Positions 47,125-59,495 of a DNA stretch of 64,000 bases are shown here, one piece after another. Source of the DNA: Rhabditoides inermis (lineage: Eukaryota > Nematoda > Chromadorea > Rhabditida > Rhabditidae); the NCBI GenBank assembly GCA_963966185.1, contig CAWZYM010000027.1, positions 215,001-279,000 on the forward strand. Reading direction: 5' to 3'. A program made the translations under genes and the position numbers. The stretch's first letter is position 1. Every line of letters starts with the position of its first letter. Below the pieces are notes generated by a model, which saw only the letters and a program-made list of their open reading frames with translations, made no database searches and had not been told where the DNA came from.

Positions 47125-48326
47125 CTATGCGAGCAGCTTCTCGAGCTTCTCCCTTATGCCACTCCTCTCCCTCCCCGACTCTCGCTCCACTCCGCCCACC
47201 GAGCCAAGCACGCGGATCTGCTTGCCTGAACGAAGACATGAGAATGGGAGTGAGAGCGAGCTGCCCCAACATACCAGCAGTCCTCTGGAACGATACGAGC
47301 CTCGCCCCGTTCGCTAGTTCACCGCCCTCGGCGGACGAGACCCGCTCCAGCTGAAGTGACGTCATAGTAAACAATAACAACTCCTACCCCGCCAGTGCCC
47401 TGTCCCTCTACACTGTACACAGAGACAGAGGGATACGGTAGATAGCCGGCGGCTGCAGGGACGACGGAGAATGCACACTGCGCCAGGCCAGACTCCTTCA
47501 CTTGCACCACTGGAAGGGAGGATAGAGAGAGGGAGAGGGAGGAGGGGAGAAAGAGAGAGAGAGAGAGAGATGCCCACCCTTCATCGTCTCGTTGAGCGTC
47601 CAGAACTGTAGGTCGGCGTCGATGACAAGACACAGCTGGTGGGTGGTGGTAGCCAGGCCCCTGGAACCACTTCTCCCTCCCTCCCTCCCTCTCTCTCTCT
47701 CCTTCTCTCTCTCTCCTTCTCTCTCTCTCTCCCTCACCTGAGTGACACGACGAGTGCGCAGGCGGCGCCTGCCCGGCACAGCTGTGCGCCCGGCTGGGAC
47801 GACAGGAGCTGCGCACACAGCTCGAACGAGACCTGGACAGGGAGGTGAGGGGGGAGGAGAGAGAGGGAGAGAGGGGGGGGGGGAGAGAGAGAGAGATGCG
47901 CACCTGCGGCACCGTGCACTCGACCGTCTCTGCGTACTCGTACTGTCTGTCTCCGATCGGCAGCTGTGCGGGCAAGGGCGCCGCCGTGGGCAGCACCCTG
48001 CAGGCATCCATCATCCACTATCACCCCCCTCCCTCCACCCACCTGTACTTGATGGACAGCTGGTGAGCCAGCGGCACGTCGCTGTGGCGAGGAAGCAGCC
48101 ACACCAGAGACGTCACTCCTCCGGGAACCAGAGACTGCAAGGGGAAGATGAGCAATATATGGAGAGGGAGAGACGCACCCCCAGTGGCTCTGTTCCGTTG
48201 AGCGACTCTGCCGCGGCTCCGTCGCAGGAGAGGCTAGCACACTCCAGCTGCACCGTCCACTCGGGAGCCAGAGAGCGAGACAGCTCCACCTCCAGGAGAA
48301 CCCTGCATAACACATCGTTAACCCCT

Positions 48327-48361
<35 letters not shown>

Positions 48362-49307
48362 CTCTCCACCCACTTCTCCTGTAACAGACTCGTAGTGGAG
48401 GAAGTGTGGAATAGCGGTACGAATCCCAGCTCAACCGACCAAGATTGGCCCAGCCACTCGAGGCACATCTAGAAGGAATCATTCTCCCTCCCCCCCCTCT
48501 CTCTCTCTCTCTCTCTTTCTCTCGCACCTTGCTCCTTCTGAGTGCAGGATTGGCGGCGCTGAGTCTGTCTAGTTGTAGGCACAGGTGGATGGGCAGTCGA
48601 TGCGAGGCGGCCTTGTCCAGTTGGGGAACCGAGACACACACGCGCTCCACCCACTCCCCAGACGAGTCCTCAACCACACACATTGAACAAGTTCGTTACC
48701 CTGGCATTCTATACCCGTGGCTACACTATCTGGGTAATAGGACCGGTCATCATGAAACCGCTCTCACCCTGAACTGCATTCTGTCCCTGGCCTCCTCGTG
48801 TGGTCGAATGCGCAGCTCGCTCTCTCCCAGCTGACAGCCAGCCTCCAACTGCAGCCACACACACTGCCACACTCCCGCCAGGAGACCGTCTGCACACATC
48901 GATCGATCAATCGATAACAAGCTGTTCACTCACCCGGATCGCCCTCTATGGCCAGTTTGTTGGGGGTGGTCTGCACCATTCTCATCAGAGGCTTGTCCGC
49001 GCATGTCACGTGATCGGCAGGCACTGCGAAGCGCATTCGACCGTCAAACAGACAGATCTAAACATATGTACTTTTGCTTCTTTCCAATCCCTCCCTCTTC
49101 CTCACCTCCACCCGCTCCAATACAAACACACCACGCCGATCGCACAGCGCCGACAGACTGAAACACACCAATCGATAACCAATCAATACATATAACATAC
49201 GTGATGTCATTCCTGCCCTTGTTGAGAACGACGGAGCTACGCTCGCGTTCAACGTCCGCGCGGCTCATCAGAAGAACGCCCTCGGCCTCAATATCATCGT
49301 CGTCGTC

Positions 49308-49354
<47 letters not shown>

Positions 49355-50784
49355 TCTCTCTCTCTCCCTCTCTCTCTCCTCCCTCCCTCCCTCACCCTGC
49401 TCTGTCTGCTGGCCACCTCGCTCCTTCCCTCCTCCACCGCGGGAACGGGTGTTGCGGGGCGGCGGCCGCCGCCTCTCCCTCCGTCTCCTCCTCCTCCAGC
49501 CCCGCCCACGCATCGCTAGCCGTGTCGAACACGAGCTCACGCCATCTATTTCACATGAGAAATCAATCAATCAATCAATAACCCACTCACTTCTTCTTTC
49601 CCGCATCAATGGGCGTGACCCAGGTGCCTTTGTGGATGCACGCAATGTCCGCGCGCTGTTCACGCTCCTGAAATCAACACGATATTGATTTATCGATCGA
49701 ACCCCCACTCACGCTCCACTCCGTTTTGAATGCCAGCTTCGGATGGCGGTTCACCGTGGCGGCGTTCATCTGACGAAGCACCACGCGGATTCTGGAGATG
49801 AATGGTTCGAGGGTGAGAGAGACAGAGAGAGACAGAGTCAGGGCTCAGGGAGACATATGGCGAAAGAAACACACTTGTAGTTATCCACTGGCGCCTCTAG
49901 CTCGCTGTGTAGTCTAATGTGGAGAGGTAGGAACTCGTTGGGAACGCCCACTGACGGCTCGTCCGGCGATCTAAACGAGAACGAGTACTGTCATTCTGGA
50001 ATAACGAAATATCAACCAAAGATACAAAGAGCACACCTCTTCTCGATAAACACTCGGAATGGGCAGGCGGCGAGTGCGGCAGAGAGGGCCATCTGAACAC
50101 CATTCCTCTCTCTCTCTCTCTCCCCTCTGTCCCCTCACCTCATCACCCCCTTCCCCTCCCTGCACGCCTTCTCCCACTCGATCTGCTGCCGCGCTCTCTC
50201 CTCCGCCTCTCCGCAACGCTGCGCCAGAAGTAGGCGGATAGCCGCGATCCTGGAGACATCATAGAAAAAGAATAAGCAGATGGTCCCACCTCTCCGCATC
50301 CTTCTCCTTGTCCAGCAATGCGAGTACCCTCTCAGCCTGGGCGCACTCCGGCCCGCCCACGCCCTTCCCTTCCAGCAGACTGTCCAGCAGACGCAGTTCC
50401 AGAGGAAGGGCGGCGGGGGAGGCACTACAACAAAAGTACTCCACTACTACACCGTCTCCCACGCACTCACCCCAGCACCGTTGCCATGTGCCCCCCGATG
50501 GCGGCGGCGACCCTCTTGCGGCCACTCTGCGTGAGCTGCGCCGAGGCGACGTCGTGGGTGCGACGCAGCTGAGAGAGCAGCACCTGGCGGGAGCACAGCG
50601 ACTCCATCAACACACAACGAGCCACGTCCGCTGCAACGGCCTTCTGTCCACCCAACCCTGTCCGCCTCCACTCACGCGCATCACACTCTTCCTCCAGCCA
50701 CTTGGACAGATCCGTCGCCAGAGCCTCATCAAGGACATCTCCCGAGAACACCAGGTCGTGCAGTTGCAGCAACTGAAAGTGAAC

Positions 50785-50821
<37 letters not shown>

Positions 50822-51677
50822 GAGAGAGTATCGTGCGCGTACCGCCTTGAATCTGTCCGTGTGAAGGTAGCAGAGTGCGTCGGTGGCCCTGTCTGCACTG
50901 GCTGGTTCTGCGAGTACCCCACACAGGGAGAGGGCTTGTCCTGTCCACAACACTCGCCAGCACAGCAGGCGAGACGGCGACAACTGAAAAAGGCATGTCC
51001 ATCGCCGAATTGAATGTGTCCTCCTGTTTTTTTATGCATTTCCCTATTTCCCACCGTAATCCGTTCCCGAACCCGAAGAGAATGAACTTGACGAAATGAA
51101 TGAAAACAGAACTATCATACCCCGATGAGCGCTGCATTCTCGGTGACGACCTCCGATGCGTGACACGCATACTGCAGGATGATCGACGCAAAGTCCACAC
51201 TGGGAAGCATACAGATACAGTTATCTTCACCTTCTCTACCGTAATCCACGTACCGTATACTGGGCGCGGCGTTTCCCTTGCGGACGCGTTGCTGGTAGAG
51301 ATGAAGAGAGCAGAGCATCTGCTGAGCCACCAGGAAGTGACGAACGCCTGATTACGATAGATTTGAGTTACAGTGGCCAAAATGTAAAATACAGTATCTT
51401 CCGTACCGAGAAGTGAGTCGTCGGTGAGCTTGTTGGTCTTCATTGCCTCGGCGAGAACAGGACAGTTGGGAGGAGACGGGAACGCATGTCCGACAGCCAA
51501 GGAGGCGAGGTGGCTGAATACGTATAACTGAGAATCAATCAATAAAATCAATACCTTCAACAGCCGCGGCGGGGATCACTTTGAATAGGAAGCAGTCGAG
51601 TTCGTCGAGCAGTTTCATAGTGTGCTCGACAGCACCAAGGGACCAGAAGAGACGAGCATGGTCACACTGAAACAGGA

Positions 51678-51715
<38 letters not shown>

Positions 51716-52694
51716 AACTCACGTTCGCTTGGACACAGTCCCGCACCTCGCCATCCGTGCTGCTGCCAATCACGCTGCTGCTTCAAACCGCGCTCCCACT
51801 AAATTATTCGCTAAACAATCAATATGCAATCGATAATCTCACGTGATCGAGAAGGGGGTCGAGGTGCGCGAGGAGGGCCGTTTTGACGGCGTCGGAGAAA
51901 GCAGAGAACGAGCCGTGCTCCGGAGATTCGGACACTTCCAGAACTCTGGAACAATAGAACAATCGAGGAATCAAGTAACCTATGAACACTGCGAACACAG
52001 CCACTCACCTCGAGGAGTGCTTGCTGAAGTCGCTGCGGATCCGTTCCATCAACTGAGAGCGTGTCTTCTTCTCCTTGGCACGCGTCACGTCAACCTGAAC
52101 AATCCGCCAATCGTTTGAACACGTGAGGTACAAATTCTTTTTCAATGATAAGAATCACTAACCACGATGAGCCACTGCGCATTGGCGGCGATGAGAGAAG
52201 CGAACCACTCGGCCGCGTGGTGACGCACCGTCGTCCTGGAGGTGGACAGGTAAACAAGCAATTAATGAACAATCAAACAAGGTGAGCCAATACCTTACCT
52301 GTATTCTTCGACGGTGGCGGCAGTGATGAAGAATAGGTGGAGGAAGGGTGCGGAGGCGCACTTGCTCAGTGGCAGGTCCGCAATCGGTAACCACCTCCTT
52401 CTCATCGTACGGCACGAACGTCAGCGGGAACGTGATCGGGTAGGGAAAGTAGGGACTGAAGACACTCATCAAGAAAGGAACTATAAGAAACACTCACCTC
52501 TTGTCCTCCCTGTTGGTGAATGCGGAGAAGAGGGCGCGCTTCCAGGAGACGCCGTGCTGGAGGAAGTGGGCGGCGAGTGCCCGCTTGTAGATGGCCACCG
52601 AGCTGTCGTTGCTCCCTCGGGACGACACGTTCACCCCGTGCGTCTTCTCGAAGCGCAGCAGCGTCGCGAGGTCCGCCGTCCACTTCGTCTCCAT
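47125..52694 (-). CDS. TRAPPC10: TRAPPC10 (Trs130) subunit of the TRAPPII tethering complex, many exons
   Basis: A Golgi/endosome vesicle-tethering subunit of the Rab GEF complex TRAPPII. ATG 52694 gives METKWTADLATLLRFEK. Supporting segments in order: SPYFPYPITFPLTFVPYDE; AEWFASLIAANAQWLIVV (human SSVDWLIVIV); KEKKTRSQLMERIRSDFSKH followed by FSAFSDAVKTALLAHLDPLL (human IRNDFC... WNAFLTKLRTLLL); FWSLGAVEHTMKLLDELDCF (human MLQQFEDALVQYDELDALF). The C-terminal part is the Ig-like region, with AAAGYLPYPSVSVYSVEG near 47440 (human AGYLPLPDVRLF). It ends EKLEKLLA, stop 47127-47125. One apparent 27-bp intron (51530-51556) does not keep frame in my reading and may hide an error. FCF1 starts only about 287 bp away in the opposite direction. 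Confidence 0.88.
49312..49385. repeat. (CT)n microsatellite in a TRAPPC10 intron
   Basis: A CT run with CCCT interruptions, GA-rich on the coding strand. Confidence 0.88.
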
Positions 52695-52980
52695 GGCCGA
52701 AGCAGACACGCGCGACAACCAGCAACTGTCTCAGTTGACAGAGCTTAGGATGAAGTAGGGTGGGTGGCGATGGTATGTATGTATAAACAAAATTCGTGGA
52801 ACAAAACGCGCGGGATATACCAGCCAGCCGGTCACTAAAAAATCGATCGAATCAAAACAACTGTTGCGTTGACCCAGCGAACTAGTTTCGATTTGTGGTG
52901 CTCTCATCGTACTTTTCGGCTTTTTTAAATTTATATCATTGCATTGTTAATTTGTTTTGTCTATTTCATTTATATAGAAG
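52695..52980. promoter_or_regulatory. Bidirectional promoter region of TRAPPC10 and FCF1
   Basis: The two start codons lie 286 bp apart head to head. On the FCF1 side TTTATATAG ends 3 nt before the ATG and reads like a splice or trans-splice acceptor. No TATA box stands out for TRAPPC10. Confidence 0.5.
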
Positions 52981-54173
52981 ATGGGCAAGGCGAAGAAGGC
53001 AGCGAAAAATGCCCGCATGCACGCGAAGAAGGTCATCAAGCCGACCGATCAGCGAATGTGAGTTTTTCGTAAATTTGTTTTGGTCTTTATAATGTTTATA
53101 TGTCTTCTTACTTAATTAAGAGAAATATGTTTTTTTTAATCATACGTTCAGTAAGGAAGAGCATCGCGTGATCCGTAAGAAGAAGGAGGACGAGAGCAAG
53201 CCGAAACTCATCGAAGCGTGAGTTCCTTGTTCCGCATTTGTATTTTCTTATTTTGAATCATGAAGTTATCATTTACAGGCCGAAGAACTCGTCGGCTATG
53301 TTCCTGAAGTACAACAACCAGCTCGGCCCTCCCTTTCACGTGCTCATCGATACCAACTTCATCAACTTCTCGGTCAAGAACCGAATCGACGTGATGAAGG
53401 GATTCATGGACTGTCTATACGCAAAAAGTTAGTTATAAAAATGAATTGATGTTGCATTATTGCCTTTTCAGCTATCCCCTACGTCACTGACTGCGTTCTC
53501 GGCGAGTTGGAAAAGCTCGGACACAGGTCAGCCTTTGAAACAAACATTGTATCAAATATGGATATAAAATGGTGAGAATGTGTTGCCTTCAGGTTCAAGA
53601 TTGCACTGAAGATCATCAAGGACAACCGCTTCCAGCGTCTGTCGTGCAGCCACAAGGGCATCTACGCTGATGACTGCCTCGTCCAAAGGGTTACACAGGT
53701 ACCGTTTAGTATACTGATTATGTGCCAACTCCGCCTCCATATATAATATTTTATAATATCACATCTTTTACATATACATTTGAACACACACGATAAATCT
53801 GTATAACTCTGCATCAACAAACAACAATATCTCTGTGAGCTGTGGCAATATAACTACAGTATTATCTGCATCGAATAATGGCTTGATTCACGCTGTGCAT
53901 TCACAAAAGCTAAGGCTACAAATAATACTGGTGTTATGTGATCAAAGAGAGAGTGAGAGAAAGCGGTGCTGTGGTCTCTATGACTAATACTGACTACTGT
54001 ACGGCTACTGTATGAAGATCATGTTGCAGCACAAGTGTTACATCGTGGCAACGTGCGATAAGGACCTGAAGCGTCGCATCCGCAAGATCCCCGGAGTGCC
54101 CATCATGTACCTCTCCGGCCACCGCTACTCGATCGAACGCATGCCCGACGCGTTCGGAGCCCCCGTCAACTAG
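52981..54173 (+). CDS. FCF1: FCF1 rRNA-processing PIN-domain protein (Utp24)
   Basis: A nucleolar PIN endonuclease of the small-subunit processome. Six or seven exons: 52981 ATGGGCAAGGCG ([20 protein letters not shown]), [78 protein letters not shown], and after a longer intron (53700-54028) [20 protein letters not shown] and [20 protein letters not shown] with stop TAG at 54171. The acidic PIN residues are visible: Asp in LIDTN, Glu in LGELEK, Asp-Asp in YADDC and Asp in TCDKD. Length and N-terminal basic stretch fit FCF1 from yeast to human. Confidence 0.96.
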
Positions 54174-54228
54174 GTGGGTTTCCGCCCACCCGTTTGTGCT
54201 TGAAGTAGTTGATGTGTGTGGAATGAGG

Positions 54229-56784
54229 TTATGCGTATAGTCCGAGCCGGTAGACCTTTGTGGCGAGGAATGAGTGTAGAATGAATACGATGGGCTTGGC
54301 CGATGAGAGCAGGTCCATCTCCTGCAGTGTACACATTGTTATTGTTGTCTTGTTTGTTTCCCTCTCGCATTGTCTTTGTTGTTATGTTTTGATTATATAA
54401 ATTGTTATAGTCTATAGTCGTGTAAACTCGCCTGTTCTCCGGTGGGAGGACCGAAATCTATCCACATAATGGAGCTGCCGTCGTCTCCGGTGGCTCGGAT
54501 CGCATCGAAGGGTTGTCTCCACATTGTCTCTCCTCCAGGACCAATCAGGGAGACACCCTGCAACGTTCTCATTCAGTTTGGATAGCATAAGCTAATGTAC
54601 TCACGTCGTCTAGTGATAACACGAGCTCACAGTTGTCTCCTTGCCAAACACAGGGGGCTGACACCTGAAATGGGGAAATAAATGTGAGAATGAGAAATAA
54701 TTTTATCCGTACCTGTTGCGTGTCGACACACGCCTCGTAGCTCCCGAGAACCATGCTGCGCACCCAACGCGCCAGGTCCGAGTGCGTCTCCACCCTGCAA
54801 GCGGTGGATAAGATTATGCGTTGATGAACATTGCTGATCAACTCATCAACTGACCGTAGTGTGTGCGTGCGCACTCCCTGCTGAGTCCCCGTGCGAATGC
54901 GGAATGAAATCACGTCGGAAAGACCTGAAGTCAAGTTAATAGTAGTAGTACTGTAGAAAGTACATTACCTCTCAAAACGGGGGCGGTCCTGCTTGTGGTC
55001 TGGACAACCCTGGTGGCGACTAGAGGGCGGGTGAGTCGCGGCTCGGCCCACTCCGACTGAAAACGGAACTGTGATGAATCGAGATAGATGCGAACCTTCA
55101 ATTGCGGCACGGCCTCGTAGAAGAGGAGTTCGGATTGGGTGAGCGCGACGAATCTCGGCTTCCACATCGACACGCCCTCCTCGTTCACCTGAACTTCCAC
55201 GATTTGTTCCTTCTATGTATGGCGATGTTACTACTCTGAATGTTGCCTCTTCCCTATTTCACAGCGGCGGGGCGCATAACAGCTAATCTACCTCACCCTC
55301 CTCCACTAATGAGAAGCGCACTCATTAGTGGAGGAGGGTGAGGTAGATTAGCTGCATTTGGAATGGAAAGAGAGCTGATGCACTGACCTGCTCGGCTACC
55401 CAGCCCATGCGGCGCACGCTCGGATGTCCGCCGAGCATGAGATTCACCTGCAAGCAGAAGAAAAGTGGATGAGAAAGCGAGAGGGGGGATCTCGTACCTG
55501 TGCGAGTGCCTGTGTGAGGAGTGCGTTGCAGGATGCGTGTAGTGCCTCGAACCACTGGTCTGCCTCCCCCGCCGACCCACAGCGGAACGCGAGCTGGTGT
55601 CGCCCCGATGGAGAGCGCATCTGCAACGCGCACTTTCTCTATCACTTTTTGTTTTCATCAACATAACAACATCACTGAATCTATGCAGCGGTTTCTCACC
55701 TCGAATATCCTTCCTTCCGCATCGGCGTCTATTCCGGCTCGGGCGACGTACGCGAGTTTCAGGCCGACGGCGCGGATGCGGTCGCGGGACTGGAGATGAC
55801 AGAGGTGACTGTAGATGTGTGACATCACTCACCGCCACATCGTCGTCCCACACGATTCGATCGACCACGTTCTCTCTGCGAACCAACTCGTCCCGCTTGT
55901 ATTGGACTGAAAACAGATAGTAGAGGGGGAAGAGGTGGTATTTTGTTATTTCTAATTCACATGCGTCATCGGAGAATGTAGCAATGTGGATGTGCATAAT
56001 CACATCTGGCATCGCTTAGCGAGGAAGAAGAATCCTGTGTGGGAGACAGGGGAAATACTACGCTGTGCCGGCCGCTGGGCATTAAATCGACTCGTCTCCA
56101 TTTCTCGCGCACGCCTGCATTACCTATGCCAGCGAGCATCGAGCATACACCACAAATGTAATCATATCAGCGTTCGGCCGCCGCAAACTAGACGAGCCAA
56201 AACCCAATTGGCCGAAGACGGGAGCGGGAAACAAAGACTGCGCGATAAGGCGGGCGAGGGAGGAGGAGAGAGATAGGGGGAGGGGAACGGACCGTGTAGG
56301 TCGACGACTCTGCCGGCCCTCTTCAGTGCGCGCACCGCCTCGTCGTGGGAGGCGTCGATCAACGGCTCCCCGTTCACCGCCAGAATAGCATCTCCCACGA
56401 ACAGCTCCCCCGTCTGGTCGGCAGCCATGCCCTTGAAGATCTTGCTGAAAGAGGGAAGTGAAGGAAGGGTCGGTTAGAGAGAGAGACGTACCTGATGATG
56501 ATAGGCATGTTGTTGTCCCTGCCTCCTTTGATCGAGATGCCCAGTCCATTTCCGTCGTACTTCACCACTCTCACCGTCCGCTTCTCAGACTCCAGGTCGT
56601 TGTTCTGCTCGCCTTCCATTGCCTGAAACCACATTTGCATACTTGCCCATGTTATTATCATGTACCTGATAATCTCTTGATCTTTTTTTTGATAAACTAT
56701 CAAACATCGTTCATGTGATCTCACTACGCCGTGTCACTACGGCTCATCATCAAAGGACGAAGGATATGGGGAAGGATAGAGAAA

Positions 56785-56836
<52 letters not shown>

Positions 56837-57049
56837 GGGCGGCGACACACTAGACAGTCTCTCTCTCTCACTCCGCACAAGGCAAACAATATGCGTCGGT
56901 CAATGCATTTCCGAGTCTACTTCCTCTAGCCGTAGCTGCCGTGTCTACCGTACCTGTAGTGTGATGGCTGTTGGATCGAGAGTGGCGAGGAGTCGGTGCC
57001 ATTCTGACTGCACCAGCACGTCTAGAAGGCCACTGCGCAGCGCCGCCAT
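54229..57049 (-). CDS. Syntrophin, dystrophin-associated adaptor (split PH, PDZ, PH, SU)
   Basis: A cytoplasmic adaptor of the dystrophin complex. ATG at 57049-57047 gives [20 protein letters not shown], then the exon with [20 protein letters not shown], where GLGI is the PDZ carboxylate-binding loop. The PDZ continues [20 protein letters not shown] and [17 protein letters not shown]. The second half of PH1 follows ([40 protein letters not shown]). PH2 has [20 protein letters not shown] and [20 protein letters not shown]. The SU region ends [15 protein letters not shown] and [20 protein letters not shown], stop TAA at 54231-54229. Order and length are those of alpha/beta syntrophin. The FCF1 stop codon is 55 bp away on the other strand, so the 3' UTRs must overlap or be minimal. 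Confidence 0.95.
55281..55353. repeat. Perfect 33-bp inverted repeat with 7-nt loop in a syntrophin intron
   Basis: The arm at 55281-55313 (starting AGCTAATCTACCTCACCC) is the exact reverse complement of 55321-55353, separated by AAGCGCA. It would fold into an uninterrupted 33-bp stem in DNA or RNA. Confidence 0.95.
56790..56833. repeat. (GA)n microsatellite in the first syntrophin intron
   Basis: A GA run of about 44 bp, CT on the coding strand. Confidence 0.9.
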
Positions 57050-57241
57050 CGCAGCCGCAGAATAGACACTGCTCTGCGTATCTGCTGCCTATAGTGAGTG
57101 CCCGCGGGCAGAGGCAGCACTCTCGCCGCCTCGCCGCCTCACCCCCACTCCTCGCTCGATATCCGACTGACTGACTGGAGAGAGTGAGAGCTCTGCTCGC
57201 GGCTCTCGCAAATCGAACAGCTGATCGGTGTAATGTGACTG

Positions 57242-57278
<37 letters not shown>

Positions 57279-57747
57279 CTTCCGGCTGGAAGACACTTCC
57301 TTTTTCAGCATCTGCTCCTCGATAAGTTTTAATCAAAGGCGATTTGTAGTACGTATTTCACTTTACATTTCTTATATAAATGTAATTTACTCATAAAACG
57401 TTTCATTCCTGTCTTTGACGAGTCTTGTGATCAATACTTCCTCCATTGCTCTCCAACATGCAAATGTTTTCGCGTCTCGCATTAGCTGTTTGTTGCAATT
57501 CACATCACATCGGCTGTTGTTTATTCATCGCCATATGTGTGCATCTGTCGATACCACCGTTCCATCTCCTCTAAACTCTCATCGCGACCGCATTGCGTCA
57601 TTTCCCATTGCGTCAATTTGTATCGCTGATAAGGGCGCATAAGATGATAGCCAACGTTTAGACTATAATCCATTTGCAGAAAGAAAGAGAAATCGAGCGG
57701 ATGCGCTCGGTTCTTTTCGCATTGTGATATATAACGTATTCGCAGAC
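57050..57747. other. Divergent promoter region of syntrophin and the IP6 kinase
   Basis: It contains a GA run (57244-57274) and CpG-bearing sequence near 57090-57200. The IP6K side ends in TATTCGCAG-AC-ATG. Confidence 0.5.
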
Positions 57748-58710
57748 ATGCAGTTGTCAGGATTCAGACATCAGGTTTGGATAATTTATATAGAGATCTT
57801 TATATTTATCTTTTAAAATTAATATTGCCCTGTCTAGGTTGGTGGCCACTTTGGTCTGTTGGAGCTGCCCGGTCACGTGGCAAAGCCATTGAATGCGAGG
57901 TGAGGAGAGAGAGAAAGAGAGAGAGAGAGTGAGAGAGAGTGAGAGAGAGAGAGAGAGAGAGATCACGCATCCCATTGAAAAGAGGGAAAGGGGTAAGGGA
58001 GAGGAACATCATTTCAGAGAAAGCGCGTTCTACCAGCGCATGAACGAGGCACTCCGACAGTTCACTCCAAACTATTGCGGTGAGAGAGTGTTCTTCTTTG
58101 TCAAACAATCTTTTCTCACACTCCTCCCTCGTCAGGTCGTATTCGCGTGTCTGTCTCTGTGGCGACGACTGGGGAGATGGCACTCTCATCCGACCAAGTA
58201 CTCCACTGCCACAGCGCCATGACAAGCATGAAGGCGGTCTGCTCCCCCTTTCTCTCTCCCCCCCTCTCTCTCTCCCTCCCCCCTCTCCCTCCCACCCCTC
58301 TCTCTGTTCCAGCTGGACTCCTCTCCAATGCGCTTCCGTCTGTCGGATGAGGGTCGAGTAGAGGTGGTGGGCGAGTGTGACAAGGCCAACAACCACTGGG
58401 CAGGCGTCTGCCAGGCTAAGGTCCGCACCACAGCAAACTGTAGTATTCAATTGTAGTTGATGTATGCGACAAACTGGAGTGTCTTATGTGCTTGTCAGGT
58501 GGTTCGTCGCTTGCTGGACGGTGCTCCATCCGCATTCATCGTCCTGGAAAACGCCGTCGCCGGATTCAACCGGCCATGCGTGTTGGACTTAAAAATAGGT
58601 TAGTTTCTTTGTACACTTCGTTATTCATTCATGTCTTTTTTCCAGGCACGCGACAGCACGGCGACGACTGTAGCGAGCAGAAGATGCGGCGGCAGACAAT
58701 CAAGGTACGC

Positions 58711-58748
<38 letters not shown>

Positions 58749-58860
58749 AAATCTCCATGTCAGTGTCGCGAGTCGACGTCGGCCTCTCTGGGTGTTCGCG
58801 TGGTAGGCATGCAGCTCTTCGATCCTGTAACCAGGGCGGCAACGTTCGTGGATAAGGTAT

Positions 58861-58899
<39 letters not shown>

Positions 58900-59386
58900 T
58901 AGACAGAGGGAGAGAGAGATGGAGAGAGAGGGAGATAGAGAGATCCTCTTTCGTCCAGGTTGAGGGTCGTCGTTTGGACGCCGCGGGATTCACATCAACC
59001 CTTCAAAAATTCGCGCTCGCAGCAGGTACCCTCTCTAACATGTACAGCCTCATCGCCTACCCACGCAGGCCCGTCTCGCCTCTCCCATCTTCGCTCGCGT
59101 CTCCTCTCCTTGCGAGAAGTGGTGGAAGAGAGCGAGGGCTACCGCTTCTTTTCCAGCTCCATATTGATAGCCTTCGACGCGGAGGTACGTCAGATGTCAT
59201 ACTCCCTCATCAACCTCTCACTTCTCCTTTCAGCCAGCAGATACGTCTGACGTCATCCGGCTCTTCCTCATAGACTTTGCGCATTCCACGTTCACAGGCT
59301 TCTGTGAGGACCTTGTCTATCCGGGTGCGGATGATGGATGTCTCCTGGGAATCGACTCCATCCTCGCAGCCCTATCCCTTCAGTGA
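57748..59386 (+). CDS. IP6K: Inositol hexakisphosphate kinase (IP6K)
   Basis: Makes diphosphoinositol phosphates (IP7) from IP6. ATG 57748 gives MQLSGFRHQ, joined to VGGHFGLLELPGHVAKPLNA, the usual IP6K start (HQVGGH). Then SAFYQRMNEALRQFTPNYCG; MRFRLSDEGRVEVVGECDKA; the inositol-kinase signature PCVLDLKIG (PxxxDxKxG) followed by TRQHGDDCSEQKMRRQTIKC (near 58590-58700); GVRVVGMQLFDPVT; EGYRFFSSSILIAFDAE, corresponding to the IP6K SSLL motif; and the metal-binding LIDFAHSTFTGF. Stop TGA 59384. SSIL and DFAH mark it as IP6K rather than IP3K or IPMK. It is shorter than vertebrate IP6K. Confidence 0.94.
58866..58896. repeat. (GA)n microsatellite in an IP6K intron
   Basis: A pure GA run of about 30 bp just after the donor of the exon ending FVDK; a CT run of similar size fills the previous intron (58712-58744). 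Confidence 0.88.
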
Positions 59387-59481
59387 CTCCTTTCCACAGA
59401 GGCTTGTTCTGTACATAACAAGGGCTAGATTCCATTGGGTTCAGAAATGTTTTATTGTGTTACAATTGAATTGAAAAACAA

Positions 59482-59495
59482 AATAAATATTTATT
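59482..59495. terminator. Palindromic poly(A) signal shared by the convergent IP6K and TMED7 genes
   Basis: AATAAATATTTATT offers AATAAA on the plus strand (for IP6K, about 100 bp after its stop) and on the minus strand (for TMED7, about 220 bp after its stop). Confidence 0.65.
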
